Assembly (NCBI GenBank): GCA_039815685.1
Contig: JBCBYV010000006.1
Coordinates: 62,001 to 126,000 of the forward strand
From: Thermohalobaculum sp039815685
GTDB taxonomy: Bacteria; Pseudomonadota; Alphaproteobacteria; Rhodobacterales; Rhodobacteraceae
Direction of reading: 5' to 3'
DNA length: 64,000 bases
Below are positions 43,367 to 50,031 of the stretch, one piece after another. Position numbers and translations under genes: made by a program. The notes beneath the pieces were generated by a model. It was given only the letters and a program-made list of their open reading frames with translations. It was not told where the DNA came from and ran no database searches. Numbering within the stretch: position 1 is the stretch's first letter; the number at the start of each line of letters is the position of its first letter.

Positions 43367-43380
43367 TGTAAGCGCTTACA
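43367..43380. promoter_or_regulatory. LacI-type operator, perfect palindrome
   Basis: TGTAAGCGCTTACA is a perfect 14-base palindrome located 77 bases before the hpsN start codon and 80 bases from the lacI start. Both genes can be controlled from here. Confidence 0.88.
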
Positions 43381-43456
43381 CGAAGCGCAGATCGAGCGAC
43401 TCGCGTTGTGGATGCCCCCGGCATCCCGAGCCCCCCTCGCACCAGGAGCCCCGCCC

Positions 43457-44764
43457 ATGACCCGCGAATACCTCAAGAAGGCGACACTCACGGCGAGGTC
43501 CGACGCGTCGTCGGTGCACGAGACCGTTCAGGCCATTCTCGACGAAATCGAGGCGGGCGGCGACGCGAAGGCGCTTGAGTACGCGGCCAAATTCGACCGC
43601 TACGACGGGAACGTCATCCTCACGGCGGAGGAGATCGAGGCGGCCTGCGCGCTGGTGCCGGAGAAGCTGAAGCAGGACATCCAGTTCGCCCACGACAACA
43701 TCCGGCGTTTCGCGGAGACGCAGAAATCGACGGTCGCCGATGTTGAATTGGAAGTGCGCCCCGGCTTCACGGCCGGGCAGAAAGCGATCCCGGTCGATGC
43801 GGCAGGCTGCTATGCGCCGGGGGGACGCTACAGCCATGTCGCAAGCGCGATCATGACGGTGACGACGGCGAAGGTCGCGGGGTGCGGCCACATCACGGCC
43901 TGCTCCCCCCCACGCCCCGGCGCAGGCGTCGCTCCGGCCATCGTCTATGCCGCCCATATCTGCGGCGCCGACAAGATCATGGCGATGGGTGGCGTGCAGG
44001 GCGTGGCGGCGATGACCTTCGGGCTCTTTGGCCTGCCGAAGGCAAACATCCTGGTCGGTCCCGGCAATCAGTTCGTCGCCGAAGCCAAGCGCATCCTCTT
44101 CGGCCGCGTCGGAATCGACATGATCGCGGGACCGACGGACAGCCTGATCCTCGCCGACAAGACCGCGGATGCGCATATCGTCGCCACGGACCTCGTGAGC
44201 CAGGCGGAGCACGGCTACAACTCGCCAGTATGGCTTGTGACCGACGACCGCGACCTGGCGGAGACCGTCATGGAGATGGTGCCGCGCCTGATCGACGATC
44301 TACCGGAGCTCAATCGCGACAACGCGACCGCCGCCTGGCGCGATTATGCCGAGGTCATCCTCTGCGCGGACCGCGAGGCGATGGCCGCATGCTCCGACGA
44401 ATATGCGCCCGAGCACCTGACGGTGCAGGCCGAGGATCTCGACTGGTGGCTGGACCGGCTAACCTGCTACGGCTCGCTCTTCCTGGGCGAGGAGACGACC
44501 GTCTCCTATGGCGATAAGGCAGCGGGCACGAACCATGTGCTCCCGACCTCCGGGGCGGCGAGCTACACGGGCGGGCTCAGCGTCCACAAGTTCATGAAGA
44601 TCGTGACCTGGCAGCGGGCAACGCGAGAAGGAGCAAAGGCCGTGGCCGAAGCGACTGCCCGGATCTCCCGGCTCGAGGGGATGGAGGGTCATGCGCGTGC
44701 AGCGGATGTCCGCCTCGCGAAGTATTTCCCGGGCGAGAACTTCGACCTGACCGCGGATGCGTGA
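43457..44764 (+). CDS. hpsN: 2,3-dihydroxypropane-1-sulfonate 3-dehydrogenase (HisD family)
   Basis: Oxidises (R)-2,3-dihydroxypropane-1-sulfonate (DHPS) to (R)-sulfolactate in two NAD+ steps. 435 residues from the ATG at 43457 (AGGAG 8 bases upstream). Histidinol dehydrogenase fold with the zinc residues and catalytic pair kept: LVSQAEHGYNS, YAPEHLTV (Glu-His), SYGDKAAGTNHVLPT and EGHARAADVRL. The HisD-like enzyme beside comD-comE and far from any his gene points to HpsN rather than histidine synthesis. First gene of the five-gene sulfonate operon. Confidence 0.88.
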   Translation: MTREYLKKATLTARSDASSVHETVQAILDEIEAGGDAKALEYAAKFDRYDGNVILTAEEIEAACALVPEKLKQDIQFAHDNIRRFAETQKSTVADVELEVRPGFTAGQKAIPVDAAGCYAPGGRYSHVASAIMTVTTAKVAGCGHITACSPPRPGAGVAPAIVYAAHICGADKIMAMGGVQGVAAMTFGLFGLPKANILVGPGNQFVAEAKRILFGRVGIDMIAGPTDSLILADKTADAHIVATDLVSQAEHGYNSPVWLVTDDRDLAETVMEMVPRLIDDLPELNRDNATAAWRDYAEVILCADREAMAACSDEYAPEHLTVQAEDLDWWLDRLTCYGSLFLGEETTVSYGDKAAGTNHVLPTSGAASYTGGLSVHKFMKIVTWQRATREGAKAVAEATARISRLEGMEGHARAADVRLAKYFPGENFDLTADA

Positions 44765-45518
44765 CCCGCGCTCCCTTTTTGACCTCTCGGGCCGGATCGC
44801 CTGCGTCACGGGCGCAAGCGCCGGGCTCGGCAGGCGCGCAGCCCTTACCCTCGCGGCCGCGGGCGCGTCCGTCGTGGGCGTCGCACGGCGGGAGGAGGCG
44901 CTGCGCTCACTCAGCGATGAGGGCGGGAACCGGGTCGCCACCGTCACCGCCGATATCGCCGACCGCGCCGCTCTCGAGAGCCTGCGCGATGCAGTGTCCG
45001 CACCGTTCGGCCCGCCCGATATCGTCGTCCATGCCGCGGGCGTGAACATGCGGGAGCCCGCAGATGAGGTGACGGCGGAGGGCTGGGACCGGACGATAGA
45101 GCTCAATCTCTCGGTTCCTTTCTTCCTCAGCCAGGCCCTGGCGCCGGCGATGCTGTCGAAAGGCTGGGGCCGGATCGTCAACTTCGCGTCGCTTCAGAGC
45201 TTCCGCGCCTTTCCGTCGGGCATCGCCTATGGCGCCTCGAAGGGCGGGATCGCTCAGCTCACCCGCGCGATGGCGGAAGCCTGGTCGGCGAGCGGCATCA
45301 CCGCCAACGCCATCGCCCCGGGCTTCTTCCCGACCGAACTCACCTCTGCCGTGTTCTCGGACCCCGAGCGCGCTGCGCGCAACGCGGCACAGACCTGCAT
45401 CGGGCGCAATGGGGCGCTCTCCGATATCGACGGGCCGCTCCTTTTTCTCTGCTCCGAGGCGTCCGGCTACGTCACCGGCCAGGTCCTGATGGTCGACGGA
45501 GGGTTCACGGCGAAATGA
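44757..45518 (+). CDS. Short-chain dehydrogenase of the sulfonate operon
   Basis: 253 residues, classical SDR: TGASAGLGRRAALTLAAAGA near the N-terminus, VHAAGVN, and the catalytic Ser (FASLQSF) and YGASK. Overlaps the end of hpsN by 8 bases. In the DHPS pathway two 2-dehydrogenases (HpsO/HpsP) interconvert the DHPS enantiomers through a ketone, and sulfolactate must be oxidised to sulfopyruvate; this enzyme could do either. I cannot assign it to HpsO or HpsP with certainty. Confidence 0.85.
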   Translation: MRDPRSLFDLSGRIACVTGASAGLGRRAALTLAAAGASVVGVARREEALRSLSDEGGNRVATVTADIADRAALESLRDAVSAPFGPPDIVVHAAGVNMREPADEVTAEGWDRTIELNLSVPFFLSQALAPAMLSKGWGRIVNFASLQSFRAFPSGIAYGASKGGIAQLTRAMAEAWSASGITANAIAPGFFPTELTSAVFSDPERAARNAAQTCIGRNGALSDIDGPLLFLCSEASGYVTGQVLMVDGGFTAK

Positions 45519-46495
45519 AAGCGCTTGTCTATGAGGGCGTCGAGACGCTGGCCTACCGGGACGCGCCGGAGCCTGTTCCTCGTGACGGCGAGCTGCTGGT
45601 CAAGGTGGAGGCGGTCGGCGTCTGCGGCTCGGACATGCACGCCTATCTCGGCCATGACGCGCGACGGCCCGCCCCGCTGATCCTCGGCCACGAGGCGGCG
45701 GGAACCATCGTCGGAGGGCCGCGCGACGGCGAGCGCGTCACCGTGAACCCGCTGGTCAGCTGCGGCGACTGCCCCGCCTGCCGGAGCGGGCGCGAGAATC
45801 TGTGCCCGAAGCGTCAGATCATCTCGATGCCCCCGCGCGAGGGAGCCTTTGCGCAGTACATCTCGATCCCGCCAGCCAATCTGGTGACCGTGCCGGATAG
45901 CGTGCCGCTCGACAAAGCAGCGCTTGCCGAGCCGCTGGCCGTGAGCTGGCACGCAGCGAAGCTAGCGCTCGGCGCCCTGCATCCGGCGGATGAGCGCCGG
46001 GCCCTCGTCCTCGGCGGCGGTGCTATCGGGTTGGCCGCGGCGCTCGCTCTCCGGGCCATGAACCTCCCGGACGTGACCGTCGTCGAGCCGAATGCCGAAC
46101 GCCGCGCCTTCCTCGAAGGCCGGTGCGGCCAGAAGGCGGTCGCCAAGGCTCAAGGCGCTTTCCCAATCGTCGTCGACGCCGTTGGCTACGCGGCCACACG
46201 GGGCGTCGCCTCAGCCCTCGCCACCCCCGGGGGCGTGATCGCGCATGTGGGCCTCGGCGAGAACGCGGGCGGCCTCGATATCCGACGCATGACGCTGCAG
46301 GAGATCACCTTCATCGGCACCTATACCTACACGGCGCAGGACTTCCGCGACACGGCGGCCGCCATCTTCGACGGCCGGCTCGGCCCCCTCGACTGGTTCG
46401 AGACCCGGCCGCTCGGTGACGGCGCGCACGCCTTCAAGGACCTCAGATCCGGCGCTGTTGCAGCACCCAAGATCGTGCTCGACCCCTGGTCCTGA
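45515..46495 (+). CDS. Zinc-dependent alcohol dehydrogenase (MDR) of the sulfonate operon
   Basis: 326 residues, medium-chain dehydrogenase. Catalytic zinc: Cys in GVCGSDMHAY and His-Glu in GHEAAG; structural zinc: the four-Cys lobe CGDCPACRSGRENLC; NAD loop VLGGGAIGLAAALAL. ATGA overlap with the SDR gene. Candidate second DHPS 2-dehydrogenase or sulfolactate dehydrogenase; it would supply sulfopyruvate to ComDE. About 20 residues shorter than usual for the family, mostly in the cofactor half. Confidence 0.87.
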   Translation: MKALVYEGVETLAYRDAPEPVPRDGELLVKVEAVGVCGSDMHAYLGHDARRPAPLILGHEAAGTIVGGPRDGERVTVNPLVSCGDCPACRSGRENLCPKRQIISMPPREGAFAQYISIPPANLVTVPDSVPLDKAALAEPLAVSWHAAKLALGALHPADERRALVLGGGAIGLAAALALRAMNLPDVTVVEPNAERRAFLEGRCGQKAVAKAQGAFPIVVDAVGYAATRGVASALATPGGVIAHVGLGENAGGLDIRRMTLQEITFIGTYTYTAQDFRDTAAAIFDGRLGPLDWFETRPLGDGAHAFKDLRSGAVAAPKIVLDPWS

Positions 46496-46536
46496 CGACC
46501 ACCCCCGCGGCATCCCCCATCAGAAAGATCGCCAAG

Positions 46537-47043
46537 ATGAACATCGACAAAAGGATCGTGGACGACCTTGTCGCCAACGACGTCTCCTTCGTGACGACCG
46601 TGCCGTGCAAACAGTTGGCCGGCGTCATCGACGAGGTCGAGGCGCGGAACGAGGTCTTTCACATACCCTCGAACAAGGAAGACGAGGGCATGGGGCTGTG
46701 CGCCGGTGCCTTCATGGGCGGCAAACGGCCCTGCATCATCATGCAGAACACGGCCATCGGCGTGACGATCAACACGCTGGCGACGCTGATCCAGTACTAC
46801 CGCTTTCCGCTGCCGATGCTCATCAGCTATCGTGGCGAACTGCGCGAACCCGTCGCATGCCAGGTCGAGATGGCCGTTCACACCAAGGCGCTGCTCGCGC
46901 AGATGAATATCCCGACCTACCACTTCCATAAGCAGGACGATGTCGAGGAGCTCGACATGATCCTGAAATACACCTTCATGTGCAACAAACCGGTCGCGAT
47001 CCTGACCGATGCCAACTTCTGGGGAGGCTACGGCGACCAATGA
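46537..47043 (+). CDS. comD: Sulfopyruvate decarboxylase, alpha subunit
   Basis: 168 residues, pyrimidine-binding half of a ThDP-dependent decarboxylase: FVTTVPCKQLAGVIDEVEA near residue 18, HIPSNKEDEGMGLCAGAFMG (with the catalytic Glu) near 42, and QNTAIGVTINTLATL. Works as a complex with ComE: sulfopyruvate to sulfoacetaldehyde and CO2. Overlaps comE by ATGA. In archaea this pair makes coenzyme M precursors; in bacteria it degrades C3 sulfonates, as the neighbours show here. Confidence 0.92.
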   Translation: MNIDKRIVDDLVANDVSFVTTVPCKQLAGVIDEVEARNEVFHIPSNKEDEGMGLCAGAFMGGKRPCIIMQNTAIGVTINTLATLIQYYRFPLPMLISYRGELREPVACQVEMAVHTKALLAQMNIPTYHFHKQDDVEELDMILKYTFMCNKPVAILTDANFWGGYGDQ

Positions 47044-47594
47044 TCCGCTCTGAAATCCTGCGCGAGATCGCGCCTATCCTTCGCGACCACCTGGTGATCT
47101 GCAACATCGGTCTGCCGAGCCAGGAGCTGCACGCGATCGACGATCAGCCGACCAACTTCTACATGCTCGGCACGATGGGGCTTTCGTCCTCCATCGGCTT
47201 CGGCCTTGCCCTGGCTCAGGACAAGACCGTGATCTCCATCGACGGCGACGGGTCGGTCCTGACGAACCTCGGCACGCTGCCGACCATCGCCAACAACCAT
47301 GCAGACAACTTCATTCTGCTGCTAATCGACAACGGCTCCTACGGCTCGACCGGGGACCAGCCGACCTATGCGGGCCGGAAGACCTCGCTCGCGGCGGTGG
47401 CGACGGCCTGCGGCTGCGAGAACGTGATCGAGGTGCAGGACAAGGACCTCGGCCCCGTGCTGCAGCAGGCGATCGACGACCGGAAGAAAACGATCATCGT
47501 CTGCAAATGCGACAGCGGGAACATCAAGCTTCCGGTGATCACGATGGACCCGGTGGTGATCCGCGACCGGTTCATGAAGGCGGTGGCCGCCTGA
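47040..47594 (+). CDS. comE: Sulfopyruvate decarboxylase, beta subunit
   Basis: 184 residues from the ATG at 47040. ThDP and magnesium-binding half: SIDGDGSVLTNLGTLPTIAN opens the GDGS...N motif, and LLIDNGSYGSTG closes it. Paired with ComD. Next step (sulfoacetaldehyde acetyltransferase, Xsc) is not in the window. No clear terminator follows; 90 bases to the convergent lipoprotein gene. Confidence 0.93.
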   Translation: MIRSEILREIAPILRDHLVICNIGLPSQELHAIDDQPTNFYMLGTMGLSSSIGFGLALAQDKTVISIDGDGSVLTNLGTLPTIANNHADNFILLLIDNGSYGSTGDQPTYAGRKTSLAAVATACGCENVIEVQDKDLGPVLQQAIDDRKKTIIVCKCDSGNIKLPVITMDPVVIRDRFMKAVAA

Positions 47595-47684
47595 GCCCGT
47601 CGCAGCGACACAAACGCCCGGCACTGACGCGGCGTAGCGCGGTATCGGTGCGGGAGCGGCCTCGCTACGGGCGCCCGCAGCGCC

Positions 47685-48236
47685 CTAGCCGGCGGCGTTC
47701 ACAACTACCTCGGGGCGGATGATCTCGGGGCCGAGCGTTTCGATGACGGAGCGGGCGTCATAGGCTGCCGGATCGTCCTCGGGCTTCTCGCCGTCGAAGA
47801 CGAGAATGTTCGCGAAGGCCTCGTATCGCGTGATCGGGCGTGTCGTGGTGAAGCCCCCGAACCCACCGAAGAAGCCGTGCCGGAAACCGGAGCGGAAGAA
47901 GAAGGGTCCGAACCCGCGCCTGCCGAACCCGGTCGAGAAGGAGCGGAAGCGCGTCTCGGCCTCCGTGTCCTGCGCCGCCACCTTGAACCAGTCCTTGCCC
48001 GAGGCGAGCGTCACTTCGGCAGCGCGGTAGAGCAGATAGGTCTCCACGGTCTCCCTGGGCGTCCGCGTATTGCCGGCAAAGGTCACCCGAAAGCGGTTGT
48101 CCTCCACCGCCCGATCCGAATAGCCGTCGCGTTCGACCGCCGGCATGTAGCGCGTCGGCTCCGTACACCCCGCAACCGCCAGCAGAAGGGCACCCAAGAT
48201 CAGGGCCACTCGCCTCTTCCCGCACCCGCGCTCCAT
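47685..48236 (-). CDS. CC0125/CC1285-type lipoprotein
   Basis: 183 residues. Lipobox LLAVAGC with Cys24 at the end of the signal peptide; then a conserved family segment (YSDRAVEDNRFRVTFAGN; ETVETYLLYRAAEVTLASGK), a Phe/Gly-rich stretch (FGPFFFRSGFRHGFFGGFGG) and a C-terminal domain ending near PEVVVNAAG. This is the CC0125/CC1285 lipoprotein family of alphaproteobacteria, outer-membrane associated, role unknown. Convergent with comE. The start at 48236 uses the ATG that makes the lipobox complete. Confidence 0.88.
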   Translation of the reverse strand: MERGCGKRRVALILGALLLAVAGCTEPTRYMPAVERDGYSDRAVEDNRFRVTFAGNTRTPRETVETYLLYRAAEVTLASGKDWFKVAAQDTEAETRFRSFSTGFGRRGFGPFFFRSGFRHGFFGGFGGFTTTRPITRYEAFANILVFDGEKPEDDPAAYDARSVIETLGPEIIRPEVVVNAAG

Positions 48237-48325
48237 CGTCCTCGCCTTTTATCAAACAGCGCTTTGACGGGATGATATGGTGAAAGGGCTCAAAAACCTG
48301 ATCACAATCGCCACCCCTTCGTGAG

Positions 48326-48438
48326 AGCGACTGCACGCCGCAGATTGCACCGAGCACACGGGATGTGCGCGCATGAGGGTGGGGCATCGCGCATCCAGTG
48401 CCGCGCAGTCGCTTTGCTCCCGGAGGGAGAATGGGAGC
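48326..48438. other. Nested inverted repeats behind the amidase gene
   Basis: Outer arms AGCGACTGC (48326-48334) and GCAGTCGCT (48405-48413) pair perfectly; inside, GCACACGGGATGTGC forms a small hairpin. A second stem (48416-48421 with 48433-48438, GCTCCC/GGGAGC) lies directly after the amidase stop codon. Together they could end the amide operon on the minus strand; no T-run. May be only structured intergenic DNA. Confidence 0.4.
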
Positions 48439-48440
48439 TC

Positions 48441-49985
48441 TCAGACGCGCTCGGCTTTGCGTTGGGCGGTGCTCAGCGCCCGCTCGAGCGCGGCGGCCAC
48501 CCGATAGATCGTCGCCTCTCCGAAGGGGCGGCCGACGAGCTGAGCGCCGACCGGGCGGCCATCCGGCGTAAGGCCGCAGGGAAGCGAGATCGCCGGGTGG
48601 CCCGTGGCACAGGTCGGTGCGGTGTTGGGCAGCATGGAGAACGCGGCCGCCACCACTTCCTCCCGGCTGGCGCCAGGTCCGGGCAAGGGCTGCGCTGCCA
48701 TGGGCGTTGTCGGCATCAGCAGGAGATCGTGCTCGGCAAGCGCCGCGTCGTACTCGGCCGTCAGGCGCCGGTTGAGGTTCTGTGCCTGGCCGTAGTAGCG
48801 CCCGCGATGCCGCGAGCTCATATAGTGCCCCATCAGGATACCGAGCTTCAGCGTCTCGGACAGCTCGTCCGCTCGGTCGCGCCAGCGGGCATGGGCGTCG
48901 AGCAGGCTCTCGAGGAACACCCCCTTCATGTTGGTGCCGTAGGCGTTCTGGCGCATCATCAGCTCGGTCGCGCCTTCGAGGAAGATCGGCGTCCAGATCG
49001 CGGCACCGACGCCATGGAGCGGCATCGAGATCTCACTGACATGGGCGCCGAGGCGGGTGAGGGTATCGGCAACTGCGCGCACACGCTCGTTCACCGCCTC
49101 CTCCGCGCCGGGCATCGCGAAGCTCTCCTTGACCAGCGCGACCTTCATGCCCGCCACGCCGTGGGCGAGGGCCTGGAAATAGCCACCTGGCTTCAGGTCG
49201 GACGGTAGAGCGGCCTGACGCGGATCGAGGCCATCGGGCCCCGCCATGGCCTCCAGCATCAGTGCGTTTTCGGCGACGGTCCGGGTCATCGGGCCGGCAT
49301 GGTCGACCGTCAGCTCGACCGCGAAGATGCCGGTATAGGGGACGAGCCCATGGGTGGGTTTGAGCCCGACAATGCCGCAGAAGCTCGCAGGGATACGCAC
49401 CGAGCCACCCTGATCGCCGCCTGTCGCCATATCCACGATGCCGGCGGCGACGAGGGCCGCGGACCCCGAGGACGAGCCCCCAGCGTTGTGCCCCGGCACG
49501 GCCGGGTTATCGACCGGACCCGGCACGCTCGTATGGCTCCCGCCCGAGGCGCAATAGTACTCGCAGACCGCCTTGCCCCAGATCTCGGCGCCTGCATCCA
49601 GCAATCGCGTGACGATGGTGGCGTCGATCTCGGGCACATAACCCTCGAGGATCGAGGCGCCGTTCTGCATCGGCAGGCCTGCGACGCAGACATTGTCCTT
49701 GATGGCGACGGTCTTACCCATGAGCGGCCCGCGCGTGGCCCCCCGGATCGTGCTGAGGACCGCCCAGGCGCCGAAGGGATTGTCCGCCGGCTCAGGCCGG
49801 TGCCCGGGGGTGCGGGGGTACCGGACCTCCGGCAACGGCTCCACCATCTCGTCCACGATGTCGTAGCTGTCGAAGAGCCCCTGCATGAGACCGAGAAAAC
49901 TCTCCGCATCGGCTGGTGAGAGAGTGAGGCCGAGCTCCGCGCCCGCCTCGCGCACCTCGTGAGCTGTCGGCCGTCTGATGCTCAT
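48441..49985 (-). CDS. Amidase, amidase-signature family
   Basis: 514 residues from the ATG at 49985. Ser-cisSer-Lys hydrolase: catalytic Lys in VAIKDNVCVAG, cis-Ser in AGGSSSGSAALVAAG and nucleophile in GGDQGGSVRIPAS, then FCGIVGLKPTHGLVPYTGI. Nearly the same motifs occur in the amidase half of the upstream fusion gene, so the two are paralogues. Last gene of the amide transport operon, 46 bases after the fusion gene. Likely substrates are short-chain amides; cytoplasmic. Confidence 0.93.
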   Translation of the reverse strand: MSIRRPTAHEVREAGAELGLTLSPADAESFLGLMQGLFDSYDIVDEMVEPLPEVRYPRTPGHRPEPADNPFGAWAVLSTIRGATRGPLMGKTVAIKDNVCVAGLPMQNGASILEGYVPEIDATIVTRLLDAGAEIWGKAVCEYYCASGGSHTSVPGPVDNPAVPGHNAGGSSSGSAALVAAGIVDMATGGDQGGSVRIPASFCGIVGLKPTHGLVPYTGIFAVELTVDHAGPMTRTVAENALMLEAMAGPDGLDPRQAALPSDLKPGGYFQALAHGVAGMKVALVKESFAMPGAEEAVNERVRAVADTLTRLGAHVSEISMPLHGVGAAIWTPIFLEGATELMMRQNAYGTNMKGVFLESLLDAHARWRDRADELSETLKLGILMGHYMSSRHRGRYYGQAQNLNRRLTAEYDAALAEHDLLLMPTTPMAAQPLPGPGASREEVVAAAFSMLPNTAPTCATGHPAISLPCGLTPDGRPVGAQLVGRPFGEATIYRVAAALERALSTAQRKAERV

Positions 49986-50031
49986 GGGGTTCCATCCACG
50001 GCAAACGTGGGCCTGCACAGCGCCAAGGGGG

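Noticed and set aside
43457..44764. Histidinol dehydrogenase (hisD)
   Set aside because: Same family, but located with comD-comE and a LacI regulator and without any his gene; HpsN fits better.
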